From contig JBCBIX010000042.1 in assembly GCA_038523965.1 (NCBI GenBank), positions 1 to 21,871 of the forward strand: a stretch of DNA of 21,871 nucleotides, read 5' to 3'. Below are positions 1 through 7,501 of this stretch, in pieces. The notes beneath the pieces were generated by a model, which saw only the letters and a program-made list of their open reading frames with translations, did not search any database and was not told the origin of the DNA. The stretch is from JAJRXG01 sp038523965. Lineage in GTDB: Bacteria; Bacteroidota; Bacteroidia; Chitinophagales; Saprospiraceae. Every line of letters begins with the position of its first letter. Position 1 is the stretch's first letter. The position numbers were made by a program, and so were the translations under genes.

Positions 1-58
1 TATTTCTATCTCGACAACTTACCGAGAATGTCTGGCTCCTCCATGAATCAATTTAAAA

Positions 59-1585
59 TCAATGAACTGGCACCCACAATGTGGAATTCAAGCCACCCTT
101 AGCACAGACCATCAACTTGTTAATCGTACTATTAAAAAACACTTTACCAAGTTCACTATCCGAATCACATGCCGCATTACTCTGAGTCTGAGGACGTAAC
201 CATAGACGCCCATTGACATCAAGACGTTCTTGAGGCTCAGAGACCCCCACACCAACAAAGCCTCCAGCGGTTATCGATAGGACATCACTGGCTGAACCGC
301 TATACTCTCTGACATGCAGCGTATTCAGCGTACCATTCCCTTCCCCATCGTACACAATACCAAAAACTGGACTCACATTCTCACTAAAGTATAGGCCACG
401 GTTACCATCCGTACCTCCCAGGTTTTGTAGAGTCATAGATGTATCTGAAATCTCCAAGACATCTCCTTTGACGAATGTTCCGAACACATCAAGATCACCA
501 TTGATCGTAAGCTCATTCGAACCAAAATCTCCATAGATCAATGGATTCGAAATACCTTGATTATCGATGCGCAGTTTGTCATTTTCTTCTTTGTTGCGAC
601 CTACCTCATGACCGATATAGACATTGCGATTACCTGTACGAAAGGTGATATTCTCCCCTGCTCGGTATCCGATATAGACATTGTCATTTCCTGTAGTATT
701 CTTATTGCCGGCCTGATTACCGATATAGACATTCGAATTGCCAGTGGTCACATCCTGGCCTGCACGGGACCCAATCATGACGTTGTCCCCACCTGAGGTA
801 ACAGATTCACCGGCGTTATTACCAAAAAAATTGTTGTTAAACGCATTGCTACTCTCACCAGCACGTGAACCAACGAAAGTACTGCCAGCGCCAAGAGCAT
901 TGGCTTTTCCCGCAGAATTACCTATGAAGGTATTGCTTGAACCGTTTGTATTGGCGATACCAGCTTCGTGACCTACGAACGTGTTTGAGATGCCTAATGA
1001 GGTAGTTGATCGGCCCGCTTTGTAACCCACGACGGTGTTAAAACTTGCTAAGCCCAATCTACCCGCCTCAAAGCCGATCATGACGTTCTGAACACCCGTT
1101 GTTATTCCGTGACCAGCGTAGTGTCCGAGTAGAGTATTTTGGCCTAATGTGGAGTTCAAATTAAATCCTGCGCCATCGCCTATGGCGACATTATCACCAC
1201 GATCGGTGAGTTCCAATCGAGTGTGGTTGGTTGGACTTTTAATCAATCTGGCACGATTCACCCCTTCGACCCAAAATTGAATATCATCAACATTCAAATT
1301 TTCGCGGACCTCGATATAAGTATCCTGGTCGTCGTCTTCAATCCGGTCACCAATCAGGTCTGAAAAATTTGGCACCAAGTCGACCCACACGGAGCCATTA
1401 TGATATTGGTATTTTGAAACCGAGGTATTAAAAATCATCTGACTTGTAGTACCGTCAGCTGCAGATGGTGGAATTCCTAATCTCGGAAACACGATACCAT
1501 CCGCTTTGATCTCTGGACCAATCTGAGCGTTTATTGACGATACCAAAACATAAGAGAGAATAACAAAAAGACTGAGACGTGACAT
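59..1585 (-). CDS. Secreted surface protein with beta-roll head-type repeats
   Basis: 508 residues, complete, with an N-terminal signal peptide (about residues 1-20, ending at Asn-Ala-Gln). The centre, residues about 132-329, holds twelve units of the form N-[VT]-x-[IVLF]-G-x-x-A-G spaced 16-19 residues apart, which is expected to form a stacked beta-roll like the head of YadA-type adhesins and tail-fibre-like proteins. After it comes a segment with NPLIYGDF and LTINGDLDVFG, then VGVGVSEPQERLDVNGR, a signature common in Bacteroidota fibre-like surface proteins. The extreme C-terminus (GKVFFN...WVPV) repeats the style of the N-terminal module (MIFN...YHNGSVWV). There is no peptidase S74 intramolecular chaperone and no obvious type IX secretion tail. 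Probable role is a surface or extracellular fibre; substrate or partner unknown. The gap of 117 nt to the upstream barrel gene suggests its own promoter, but no strong one is visible. Confidence 0.85.
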   Translation of the reverse strand: MSRLSLFVILSYVLVSSINAQIGPEIKADGIVFPRLGIPPSAADGTTSQMIFNTSVSKYQYHNGSVWVDLVPNFSDLIGDRIEDDDQDTYIEVRENLNVDDIQFWVEGVNRARLIKSPTNHTRLELTDRGDNVAIGDGAGFNLNSTLGQNTLLGHYAGHGITTGVQNVMIGFEAGRLGLASFNTVVGYKAGRSTTSLGISNTFVGHEAGIANTNGSSNTFIGNSAGKANALGAGSTFVGSRAGESSNAFNNNFFGNNAGESVTSGGDNVMIGSRAGQDVTTGNSNVYIGNQAGNKNTTGNDNVYIGYRAGENITFRTGNRNVYIGHEVGRNKEENDKLRIDNQGISNPLIYGDFGSNELTINGDLDVFGTFVKGDVLEISDTSMTLQNLGGTDGNRGLYFSENVSPVFGIVYDGEGNGTLNTLHVREYSGSASDVLSITAGGFVGVGVSEPQERLDVNGRLWLRPQTQSNAACDSDSELGKVFFNSTINKLMVCAKGGLNSTLWVPVH

Positions 1586-1702
1586 AGCGTAGCATTAAAT
1601 CTATTTCTAATGCCTCAAAGGTCCTCCCTAACATCTCTGAGATCATCACCTGTTAGAGCGAATGGTGTAAATCCCTTTTTTGTGGGATCGAATTGTAAAA
1701 AA

Positions 1703-2260
1703 TTAGAAACCAAAGTAGATGCCTACAAGCAGTATCGGCCCTTCTCCTGTGGGCTCACCATTTGTGATGGCATTCCACTCATAGCCAAATCCAATGGAGG
1801 GACGAATAACGTTGTTAGTAGAGGGAAGTATGTCGTATCCCAATATCACCGTGGGTTGGAAGACATTAATCTGAGAATTACCAAACCTAAGGGGAGTGTC
1901 GTCCATCCAGTCGATCGAATTGTGCCAAATATCACAGCGCACGCCCATAGACCAGGGGCGCTCTTCTCTCCCGAACTTGCGATGATATCCAATCGAATAT
2001 CCATAGCCCGTACCCGTCTCATCGTCATGGACACCCAAGTCTCGATGATCGATTATTTGCACAGCTGCACGGACAGATATAAATGAAGATTTAGTTAGTA
2101 AATATTCTAATCTCAACCCAGGGATAATCCCAGTAGGATATACCTGTAACTCAGGCCCAAAATAGAACCGCTTTGGCGAATCTTGAGCAAGAGTAGAGGT
2201 GCTCAGCACAACAACTATTGAAAATATCAAGACTATTTTTCCAATAAACTTTCCAGTCAT
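1703..2260 (-). CDS. Small outer-membrane beta-barrel protein
   Basis: 185 residues. Residues 1-25 are a clear signal peptide with a hydrophobic core and cleavage near Leu-Ala-Gln. The mature part consists of alternating polar/hydrophobic strands rich in Tyr, Gly and Phe, and the chain ends in ...VGIYFGF, the terminal aromatic residue expected of a barrel handled by the BAM machinery. Size suggests an 8-stranded barrel of the OmpA/OmpW-like or 'porin family' type; I do not recognise a specific family. Its ATG overlaps the TGA of the upstream response-regulator gene (ATGA, 2257-2260), so the two are translationally coupled and probably functionally linked. No function beyond an envelope role can be assigned. 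Confidence 0.8.
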   Translation of the reverse strand: MTGKFIGKIVLIFSIVVVLSTSTLAQDSPKRFYFGPELQVYPTGIIPGLRLEYLLTKSSFISVRAAVQIIDHRDLGVHDDETGTGYGYSIGYHRKFGREERPWSMGVRCDIWHNSIDWMDDTPLRFGNSQINVFQPTVILGYDILPSTNNVIRPSIGFGYEWNAITNGEPTGEGPILLVGIYFGF

Positions 2261-2886
2261 ATCAACCCTTTTTCAATTGCTCTCCTAACTAATTCTGCCG
2301 TATTCTTTGCGCCCAATTTAATAATCAGATTTTTGCGGTGACTGTGTATGGTGTGATGGGATAAGTGTAATTGATTCGCGATCTGTTGGTCAGTATACCC
2401 TTCGGAGACCAATCGTAAAACTTCCATCTCCCTCTCGGTCACAGGAGTATGCAATTTGGAAGTCGGGATAAGCATGTCCAACTCCAGTAGTTGTGTTTTT
2501 AGACTCTGACTGACATATACTTGACCCTCCTGAACCTGGAGGATGGCCTGAATAATCTCCTCTGCGGAATCATTTTTGAGCAAATACCCAGAGGCGCCAT
2601 GCTGTATCATTCGCTTGAAATAGGAGCGCTGATCATACATGCTCAGCGCAATCACCTTGATATCTGGATTTGAACGGTGGACCTTCTTACATGTCTCGAT
2701 ACCATTCATTCGTGGCATCTGGATATCCATAAGGATGACGTCCACTTCATGATCTTTGAGATAGCTTATGACTTCGAGTCCATCACGTGCCGTAGCCACA
2801 ACTTGGATCACCTCTGAATCATCGAACATGGCTCGAAATCCATCCAGTAGGACTTGGTGATCATCTGCTATCAGTAGTCTAATCAT
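2257..2886 (-). CDS. NarL/FixJ-family response regulator
   Basis: 209 residues, standard length for the family. The receiver domain (about residues 1-120) has the acidic pocket Asp8-Asp9, the phospho-acceptor Asp54 in LMDIQMP, Ser82 in ALSM and Lys104 in YLLKND, so it should be phosphorylated normally. The C-terminal LuxR-type helix-turn-helix (about residues 147-209) contains TEREMEVLRLVSEGYTDQQI, and LSHHTIHSHRKNL forms the recognition helix region. It is a DNA-binding transcription regulator of a two-component system. No histidine kinase gene lies in the window, so the partner is encoded elsewhere. It lies 45 nt downstream of rsmI on the same strand and overlaps the following barrel-protein gene by 4 nt. 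It may be read from the ffh-rsmI transcript or from a local promoter I cannot identify. Confidence 0.93.
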   Translation of the reverse strand: MIRLLIADDHQVLLDGFRAMFDDSEVIQVVATARDGLEVISYLKDHEVDVILMDIQMPRMNGIETCKKVHRSNPDIKVIALSMYDQRSYFKRMIQHGASGYLLKNDSAEEIIQAILQVQEGQVYVSQSLKTQLLELDMLIPTSKLHTPVTEREMEVLRLVSEGYTDQQIANQLHLSHHTIHSHRKNLIIKLGAKNTAELVRRAIEKGLI

Positions 2887-2931
2887 ATGCGATCAGGAAG
2901 AACCATATTCTCTGGTAAGATCCAGAATTCT

Positions 2932-3621
2932 TCACTGATCGCCATCATTGCCCCTAAAGACAACGACATATTCGCCTTTGATCGACGGGAGTTCTTCTAA
3001 TTGAAGCAACACTTCTGATGCCATACCTCGGTAGATGGTCTCATAGAGCTTACTGATCTCCTTGACGACCGCAACGTCGGTGTTTGGCCCGATATGCTCT
3101 ACCATCTCACGAAGACATTTAAGAATTCGATGGGGAGATTCATACAGTACGGTCGTCACTTGAAGTTCAGCAAGTTTCTTCCACCTGGTCTGACGCCCTT
3201 TTTTATGCGGTAGAAAACCTTCGAAGTAAAACCGATCGCAAGGGATTCCACTCATCGCCAACGCTGGAAGTAGGGCATTCGCACCTGGTAAGCAGCTCAC
3301 GCTAAGGCTGGCGTCATGACATGCTCTCACTAAGAGATATCCGGGATCGGATATACCTGGAGTACCCGCATCTGTGACTAATGCCATTTTCTGCCCAGAA
3401 CGTAACGATTCGACAATAGCCGCGGTGGCCTTGTGTTCATTGTGAGCGTGGTAGGCATACATCGGCGTACTGATCTCAAAGTGCTTAAGCAGTCGGCCTG
3501 TATTTCGAGTGTCTTCAGCTAATATCCGATCCACATCCTGTAGCACGGCTATCGCACGAGATGTGATATCACCGAGGTTACCAACAGGAGTAGGAACCAG
3601 ATACAGATCGGGATTCTCCAA
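2932..3621 (-). CDS. rsmI: 16S rRNA (cytidine1402-2'-O)-methyltransferase RsmI
   Basis: 229 residues, a tetrapyrrole-methylase-fold enzyme that uses S-adenosylmethionine to 2'-O-methylate C1402 in the decoding centre of 16S rRNA. Family motifs are all present: VPTPVGNLGDITSRA (residues 9-23), AEDTRNTGRLLKHF (35-48), the glycine-rich TDAGTPGISDPG (83-94), LPGANALLPALAMSG (111-125) and FEGFLPHKKG (133-142). It is somewhat shorter than the E. coli protein (286 residues), as is usual for the Bacteroidota form, which lacks the extra C-terminal region. It starts only 5 nt after the ffh stop codon, so the two are almost certainly cotranscribed. Confidence 0.96.
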   Translation of the reverse strand: MENPDLYLVPTPVGNLGDITSRAIAVLQDVDRILAEDTRNTGRLLKHFEISTPMYAYHAHNEHKATAAIVESLRSGQKMALVTDAGTPGISDPGYLLVRACHDASLSVSCLPGANALLPALAMSGIPCDRFYFEGFLPHKKGRQTRWKKLAELQVTTVLYESPHRILKCLREMVEHIGPNTDVAVVKEISKLYETIYRGMASEVLLQLEELPSIKGEYVVVFRGNDGDQ

Positions 3622-3626
3622 TCTTC

Positions 3627-4979
3627 CTAAAATTTGCCCTTCATGCCACCCATGCGCTGCATGTTAGCCATCATGTTCTGCATGTTATTCCCTTTGCTGA
3701 GCATGTGCATCATCTTTTTCATCTGATCGAACTGTTTGATGAACATGTTGATCTCATGAATATCACGACCTGAACCTTTGGCTATTCTCTTCTTGCGGCT
3801 CATGTTGAGGACTTCGGGGTTCGAGCGCTCATGTGGTGTCATCGACTGGATGATAGATTCGACCTTAGAGAAAGCATTGTTGTCGATGTCGAGGTTCTTG
3901 GTCATCTTCCCCATACCAGGGATCATCCCCATGAGTGATTTGAGGTCACCCATCTTTTTAATCTGGTCGATTTGTTTGAGAAAATCATTGAAGTCAAACT
4001 TGTTCTTTTTGATCTTCTTCTCCAGCTTCTTGGCTTCCTCTTCATCAAACTGATCTTGTGCTCGCTCAACGAAGGAGATAATGTCCCCCATGCCGAGGAT
4101 ACGCTGAGCCATTCGATCAGGATAGAACATGTCTAACTGATCCATCTTCTCACCAGTGGAGATAAACTTGATGGGCTTACCTACCGTGTATTTGACCGAG
4201 AGTGCTGCTCCACCTCGAGTATCACCATCGAGCTTAGTGAGTACCACACCGTTGTAATCGATCCGATCATTGAAAGCTTTGGCGGTATTCACGGCATCTT
4301 GTCCCGTCATTGAGTCCACGACGAACAGGGTCTCATTGGGGTCAATACCCTCCTTGATCGCTGCGATCTCGGTCATCATCTCCTCATCCACGGCGAGGCG
4401 ACCGGCGGTATCGACGATGACGATATCCATCTTTTGTTCAGTGGCATGGACCAGTGCAGCCTGAGCGATATCGACAGGGTTTTTATTCTCTGGTTCTTTG
4501 TAAATCTGAACACCCACCTGCTCGGCCAACACCGTCAGCTGATCGATGGCTGCCGGACGATAGACATCACAGGCTGTCACCAATACTTTTTTCTTCTTTT
4601 TCTCCTTTAGCCACTTCGCCAGCTTACCAGTAAAAGTGGTTTTACCCGATCCCTGAAGACCAGCAATAAGGATGACGGTTGGCTTACCACTCAGATCGAT
4701 TCCTACAGCATCACCACCCATCAACTCGGTCATCTCATCCATGACGATCTTGACCATGAGCTCGCCAGGTTTCACAGACTTCAGCACATTTCGAGTGCCA
4801 AGGGCCTCCTCCTTTATCTTGTCAGTGAATTCTTTGGCAATCTTGTAGTTCACATCGGCTCCAACCAGGGCTCGGCGGATCTCCTTGATGGAGGTAGCGA
4901 TATTCAGTTCGGTGAGCTTTCCGTCTCCCTTGAGATTCTTAAATGCCGAATCCAATTTGTCACTGAGAGAATCAAACAT
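3627..4979 (-). CDS. ffh: Signal recognition particle GTPase Ffh
   Basis: 450 residues from the ATG at 4979. The protein binds SRP RNA and signal sequences of nascent chains and hands ribosomes to FtsY at the inner membrane. An N-domain helical bundle (starting MFDSLSDKLDSAFKNLKG) precedes the GTPase: G1 GLQGSGKTT (residues 107-115), G3 DTAGR (190-194), G4 TKLDGD (248-253). The methionine-rich M domain ends in a chain with many Met residues (NNMQNMMANMQRM). The reading frame stays open upstream to 5042, but those 21 residues are not part of known Ffh proteins, and a -7 box at 5011-5018 lies inside them, so transcription would begin downstream of the longer start. It heads the cluster ffh-rsmI. 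Confidence 0.97.
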   Translation of the reverse strand: MFDSLSDKLDSAFKNLKGDGKLTELNIATSIKEIRRALVGADVNYKIAKEFTDKIKEEALGTRNVLKSVKPGELMVKIVMDEMTELMGGDAVGIDLSGKPTVILIAGLQGSGKTTFTGKLAKWLKEKKKKKVLVTACDVYRPAAIDQLTVLAEQVGVQIYKEPENKNPVDIAQAALVHATEQKMDIVIVDTAGRLAVDEEMMTEIAAIKEGIDPNETLFVVDSMTGQDAVNTAKAFNDRIDYNGVVLTKLDGDTRGGAALSVKYTVGKPIKFISTGEKMDQLDMFYPDRMAQRILGMGDIISFVERAQDQFDEEEAKKLEKKIKKNKFDFNDFLKQIDQIKKMGDLKSLMGMIPGMGKMTKNLDIDNNAFSKVESIIQSMTPHERSNPEVLNMSRKKRIAKGSGRDIHEINMFIKQFDQMKKMMHMLSKGNNMQNMMANMQRMGGMKGKF

Positions 4980-5010
4980 AACGTCGAAGTTTAGGTAGTT
5001 CGAAGGGCTG

Positions 5011-5018
5011 CAAATATA
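5011..5018 (-). promoter_or_regulatory. Probable -7 promoter box of ffh
   Basis: On the minus strand the sequence reads TATATTTG, an exact match to the Bacteroidota -7 element TAnnTTTG, followed by GC-rich GCAGCCC. The predicted transcript would begin near 5004, about 25 nt before the ffh ATG at 4979. I see no good TTG -33 element at the usual 19-21 nt spacing, which lowers confidence. Confidence 0.5.
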
Positions 5019-5205
5019 GACTTCTACATCAGCCGAATCCACGTCAGGAATGATGCATGGATTTGAGCAATGTTAACCCTATATCAAGGCAATACTATCA
5101 ATAGTCGACCAACATATTATGGATAATCATAATGTGATGATCTAAACTTTACCAGTAGTTAAGACGTGATTCTAACCTTGTCGGTGCAAGAGAATTTCGC
5201 CTATT

Positions 5206-5901
5206 ATGCGCATGAGTTCGCACGTCTTACCTCATCTAAATGGATGGCAACGCATTGACAAGGCCGTGATGCTTAATCTGATTGTCACCATTGGTCTCAT
5301 CGCCATGACCTTCATTTCGGTTACTAATTTTTTAGCCTTCAATGAGACTCGTAGCGGTTTTTACATTCCCGATCCAATCATCGACCAAATTGCACCTGTT
5401 CAGCTCAGCACTCCTATTTTCATAGGCACCTACTCCACGGTCTTCATTGGACTCTTGTTTGTCTTGAGATCACCAAATATGCTTATCAAAGTTAATCTGA
5501 GCGTGATTTGTCTGCTGGTCATGCGCATGGGATGCATGTATTGTGTCCCACTGAATCCACCAGATGACATGATCTTACTCGTCGATCCATTTTTGGCGTC
5601 TACTTTCTATGATGATCAGGTCCTAACCCGAGATTTGTTCTTTTCTGGACACACATCCTCGATCGTCCTCTTAGCGCTTTTGGTAGAACATCGCTGGATG
5701 AAAAATGGCCTATTTATCCTCAGCAGTATCGTTGGTAGCATGCTCATCTTACAACATGTCCACTATTCTGTAGACGTGATAGCAGCTTATTTTTTCGCCT
5801 GGATCGCATATCGCCTTGGCCGTGCAATGGCCGACCAAACCTTGTTGTACTCTCGATTTTTTCGTTTGCGAATGAGCCAGCGAATTAGAGCAGAGTTTTA
5901 G
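5206..5901 (+). CDS. PAP2/sphingomyelin-synthase-like membrane phosphatase or transferase
   Basis: 231 residues with about six membrane segments (near residues 21-45, 69-88, 97-116, 145-162, 168-185, 188-206). The catalytic signature of the PAP2_C/sphingomyelin synthase type is visible: RDLFFSGHTSS (His149) and HVHYSVDVIAAYF (His186, Asp190), with an upstream RMGCMYCVPLNPP segment matching the R...PL.PP motif before the first active-site block. Such enzymes move or remove phospho-head groups of lipids at the membrane. Possible roles are a ceramide or diacylglycerol phosphotransferase, or lipid phosphatase; the sequence does not decide. An ATG two codons downstream (5212) is an equally good start. 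It is divergent from ffh across a 226-nt gap that holds only promoter-like sequence (weak TAACCTTG at 5173-5180). Confidence 0.85.
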   Translation: MRMSSHVLPHLNGWQRIDKAVMLNLIVTIGLIAMTFISVTNFLAFNETRSGFYIPDPIIDQIAPVQLSTPIFIGTYSTVFIGLLFVLRSPNMLIKVNLSVICLLVMRMGCMYCVPLNPPDDMILLVDPFLASTFYDDQVLTRDLFFSGHTSSIVLLALLVEHRWMKNGLFILSSIVGSMLILQHVHYSVDVIAAYFFAWIAYRLGRAMADQTLLYSRFFRLRMSQRIRAEF

Positions 5902-6012
5902 TTGTGGAGATCCCCTATCCTTCTTCAAACAAAGAAGCTCTCGAGACACCTCAGCGTGCAGACTAACTCTTATTCTCCTGTTAACAGCGCCGTAAAATGC
6001 TGCCTATTGGGA

Positions 6013-6020
6013 TAGTTTTG
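6013..6020 (+). promoter_or_regulatory. Probable -7 promoter box of the thioredoxin-fold gene
   Basis: TAGTTTTG matches TAnnTTTG and is followed by GCGTCG, like the discriminators of the other promoters in this window. The transcript would start about 6025-6028. That would make the ATG at 6029 leaderless, while the ATG at 6062 would have a leader of about 35 nt. No clear TTG -33 element is seen at the right distance. Confidence 0.45.
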
Positions 6021-6061
6021 CGTCGTAGATGAGGCCGTTCTTCATCTTAAAGCATGTTGTT

Positions 6062-7498
6062 ATGATTCGTTTTTGGTGCACTGCCATCCTTATTTTCTGT
6101 TCTCTACTGTCAGCGCGTAGTCAGACCGATATCACCATCGATGTCAAGCACTATGAGTCAGACTCTATGATCTTTGGCTATTACCTGGCTGATCGGATGT
6201 TGGTCTTTGACACCTTGTATAGAGAAAACAAGGAGCCCTTCAAAGTGAAACAAGACACCTCTCTTGATATGGGACTTTACCTCCTGGTATCCATCCCTGA
6301 GGGCATGTTCTACCAACTAATCGTAGATGAAGATCAAGAGTTCGAAGTAACCATCGACACATTACAGCAGGAACATCTTAGTGTTACCGGGAGCGAAGAG
6401 AATGAAATCTTTTTAGACTATCTCAACTATGTCAATGAGCAACGCCAACTCGTCCAACAACTGGACCAAGCACTGGCCACCACGGACAGTACACAGCTCA
6501 GTATTCGAGATCAATTGCTGAAGGACAAGGCTGCTATCAATACGAATGTCGCCCTGCGTCAAAAGCAAATCATCGAAGAATACCCCGACGCCATTGTTTC
6601 GATCTTGATGAAGGCCAATCTGCCCTTTGAGTTTCCAGAATTCTCAGGTACTCCAGAAGAGATCCAAAATCAGAAATATCGTTACTACAAGGACCACTAC
6701 TTCGATGATATCGACCTGAATCATCCGGGGATATTCAGAACCCCAATTATCCACCAGCGGATCAACTACTATGAGGAGAGCCTGACCCCCAAGATCGCTG
6801 ATAGCATCATCCAGTCAGTAGACTACCTGCTCGGATTGATGGATGACGACTCGGAGCAATTCCAATACTATCTCAGCTACTTCCTTGGTAAGTATGGTGA
6901 GTCGAAATACATCGGTATGGATGCTGTATATGTCCATCTTGCCCTTGAGTACTATGCCAAAGGAAAGGCCCCATGGGTAGAAGAAGACAATCTCGCGGAA
7001 ATCGTCAATAACGCTCGTCGTCTCAAGCCGGTTCTTATCGGCAAACCAGCTCCGGCATTCAGATTAATGCAGCAGGATAGTAGCTATGTATCTCTGTCAG
7101 ATCTGGATAACGACTACACAATACTTGTCTTCTGGAAGCCTGGATGTGGGCACTGCACCAAGGCTATGCCACATATCATCGAGTTCCAAGAAAAGTATCG
7201 CGATCAGGGAGTAGAGGTCGTAACCATGTGCACCGAAGGGGCAAAGAATCCAGAAGAATGCTGGAAGGCAATCGAGGAAAAAAATATGCTGGACCTCATC
7301 AATACAATCGACCCAAAAAACCGGGATCGTGCTCAGTCCAGGTATTATGCTACGAGCACTCCTATGATCTTCATCATCGACAAGGACGAAAAGATCCGTC
7401 TCAAAAAATTACCGGCCGAAAACCTTGGACCTGTAATGGACCAGCTGTTCGAGGAGGATCGACAACGAGAGATCAAAGAATCTGGCGCTGGGCGCTAA
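6062..7498 (+). CDS. Envelope thioredoxin-fold protein, DUF5106 plus TlpA-like
   Basis: 478 residues from the ATG at 6062 (489 from the in-frame ATG at 6029). The shorter form gives a compact signal peptide, MIRFWCTAILIFCSLLSARSQ, and fits the promoter box at 6013-6020. After the signal come a beta-rich domain of DUF4369 style (about residues 22-105) and a helical DUF5106 region (about 115-320) containing YRYYKDHYFDDIDL and GMDAVYVHLALEYY. The C-terminal thioredoxin fold begins LIGKPAPAF and has the redox motif WKPGCGHCTKAMP, with Cys362 and Cys365 in this numbering, and a cis-proline STPMIF. It is likely a periplasmic thiol-disulfide oxidoreductase. Partner unknown. It ends 3 nt before the stop of the converging FG-GAP gene. 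Confidence 0.92.
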   Translation: MIRFWCTAILIFCSLLSARSQTDITIDVKHYESDSMIFGYYLADRMLVFDTLYRENKEPFKVKQDTSLDMGLYLLVSIPEGMFYQLIVDEDQEFEVTIDTLQQEHLSVTGSEENEIFLDYLNYVNEQRQLVQQLDQALATTDSTQLSIRDQLLKDKAAINTNVALRQKQIIEEYPDAIVSILMKANLPFEFPEFSGTPEEIQNQKYRYYKDHYFDDIDLNHPGIFRTPIIHQRINYYEESLTPKIADSIIQSVDYLLGLMDDDSEQFQYYLSYFLGKYGESKYIGMDAVYVHLALEYYAKGKAPWVEEDNLAEIVNNARRLKPVLIGKPAPAFRLMQQDSSYVSLSDLDNDYTILVFWKPGCGHCTKAMPHIIEFQEKYRDQGVEVVTMCTEGAKNPEECWKAIEEKNMLDLINTIDPKNRDRAQSRYYATSTPMIFIIDKDEKIRLKKLPAENLGPVMDQLFEEDRQREIKESGAGR

Positions 7499-7501
7499 GT
7501 A

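Noticed and set aside
557..796. Plus-strand frame with TDIDI repeats
   Set aside because: It is antisense to the 51-bp beta-roll repeats of the 508-residue protein and only mirrors their period. The same holds for the frame at 738-971.
1671..1688. ATCCC-N8-GGGAT hairpin after the barrel gene as a terminator
   Set aside because: The stem is only 5 bp, and in the direction of transcription it is followed by no T-tract.
4980..5042. Longer Ffh start giving 21 extra residues
   Set aside because: The extension contains the -7 box TATATTTG, is not hydrophobic or Ffh-like, and the ATG at 4979 gives the standard Ffh N-terminus.
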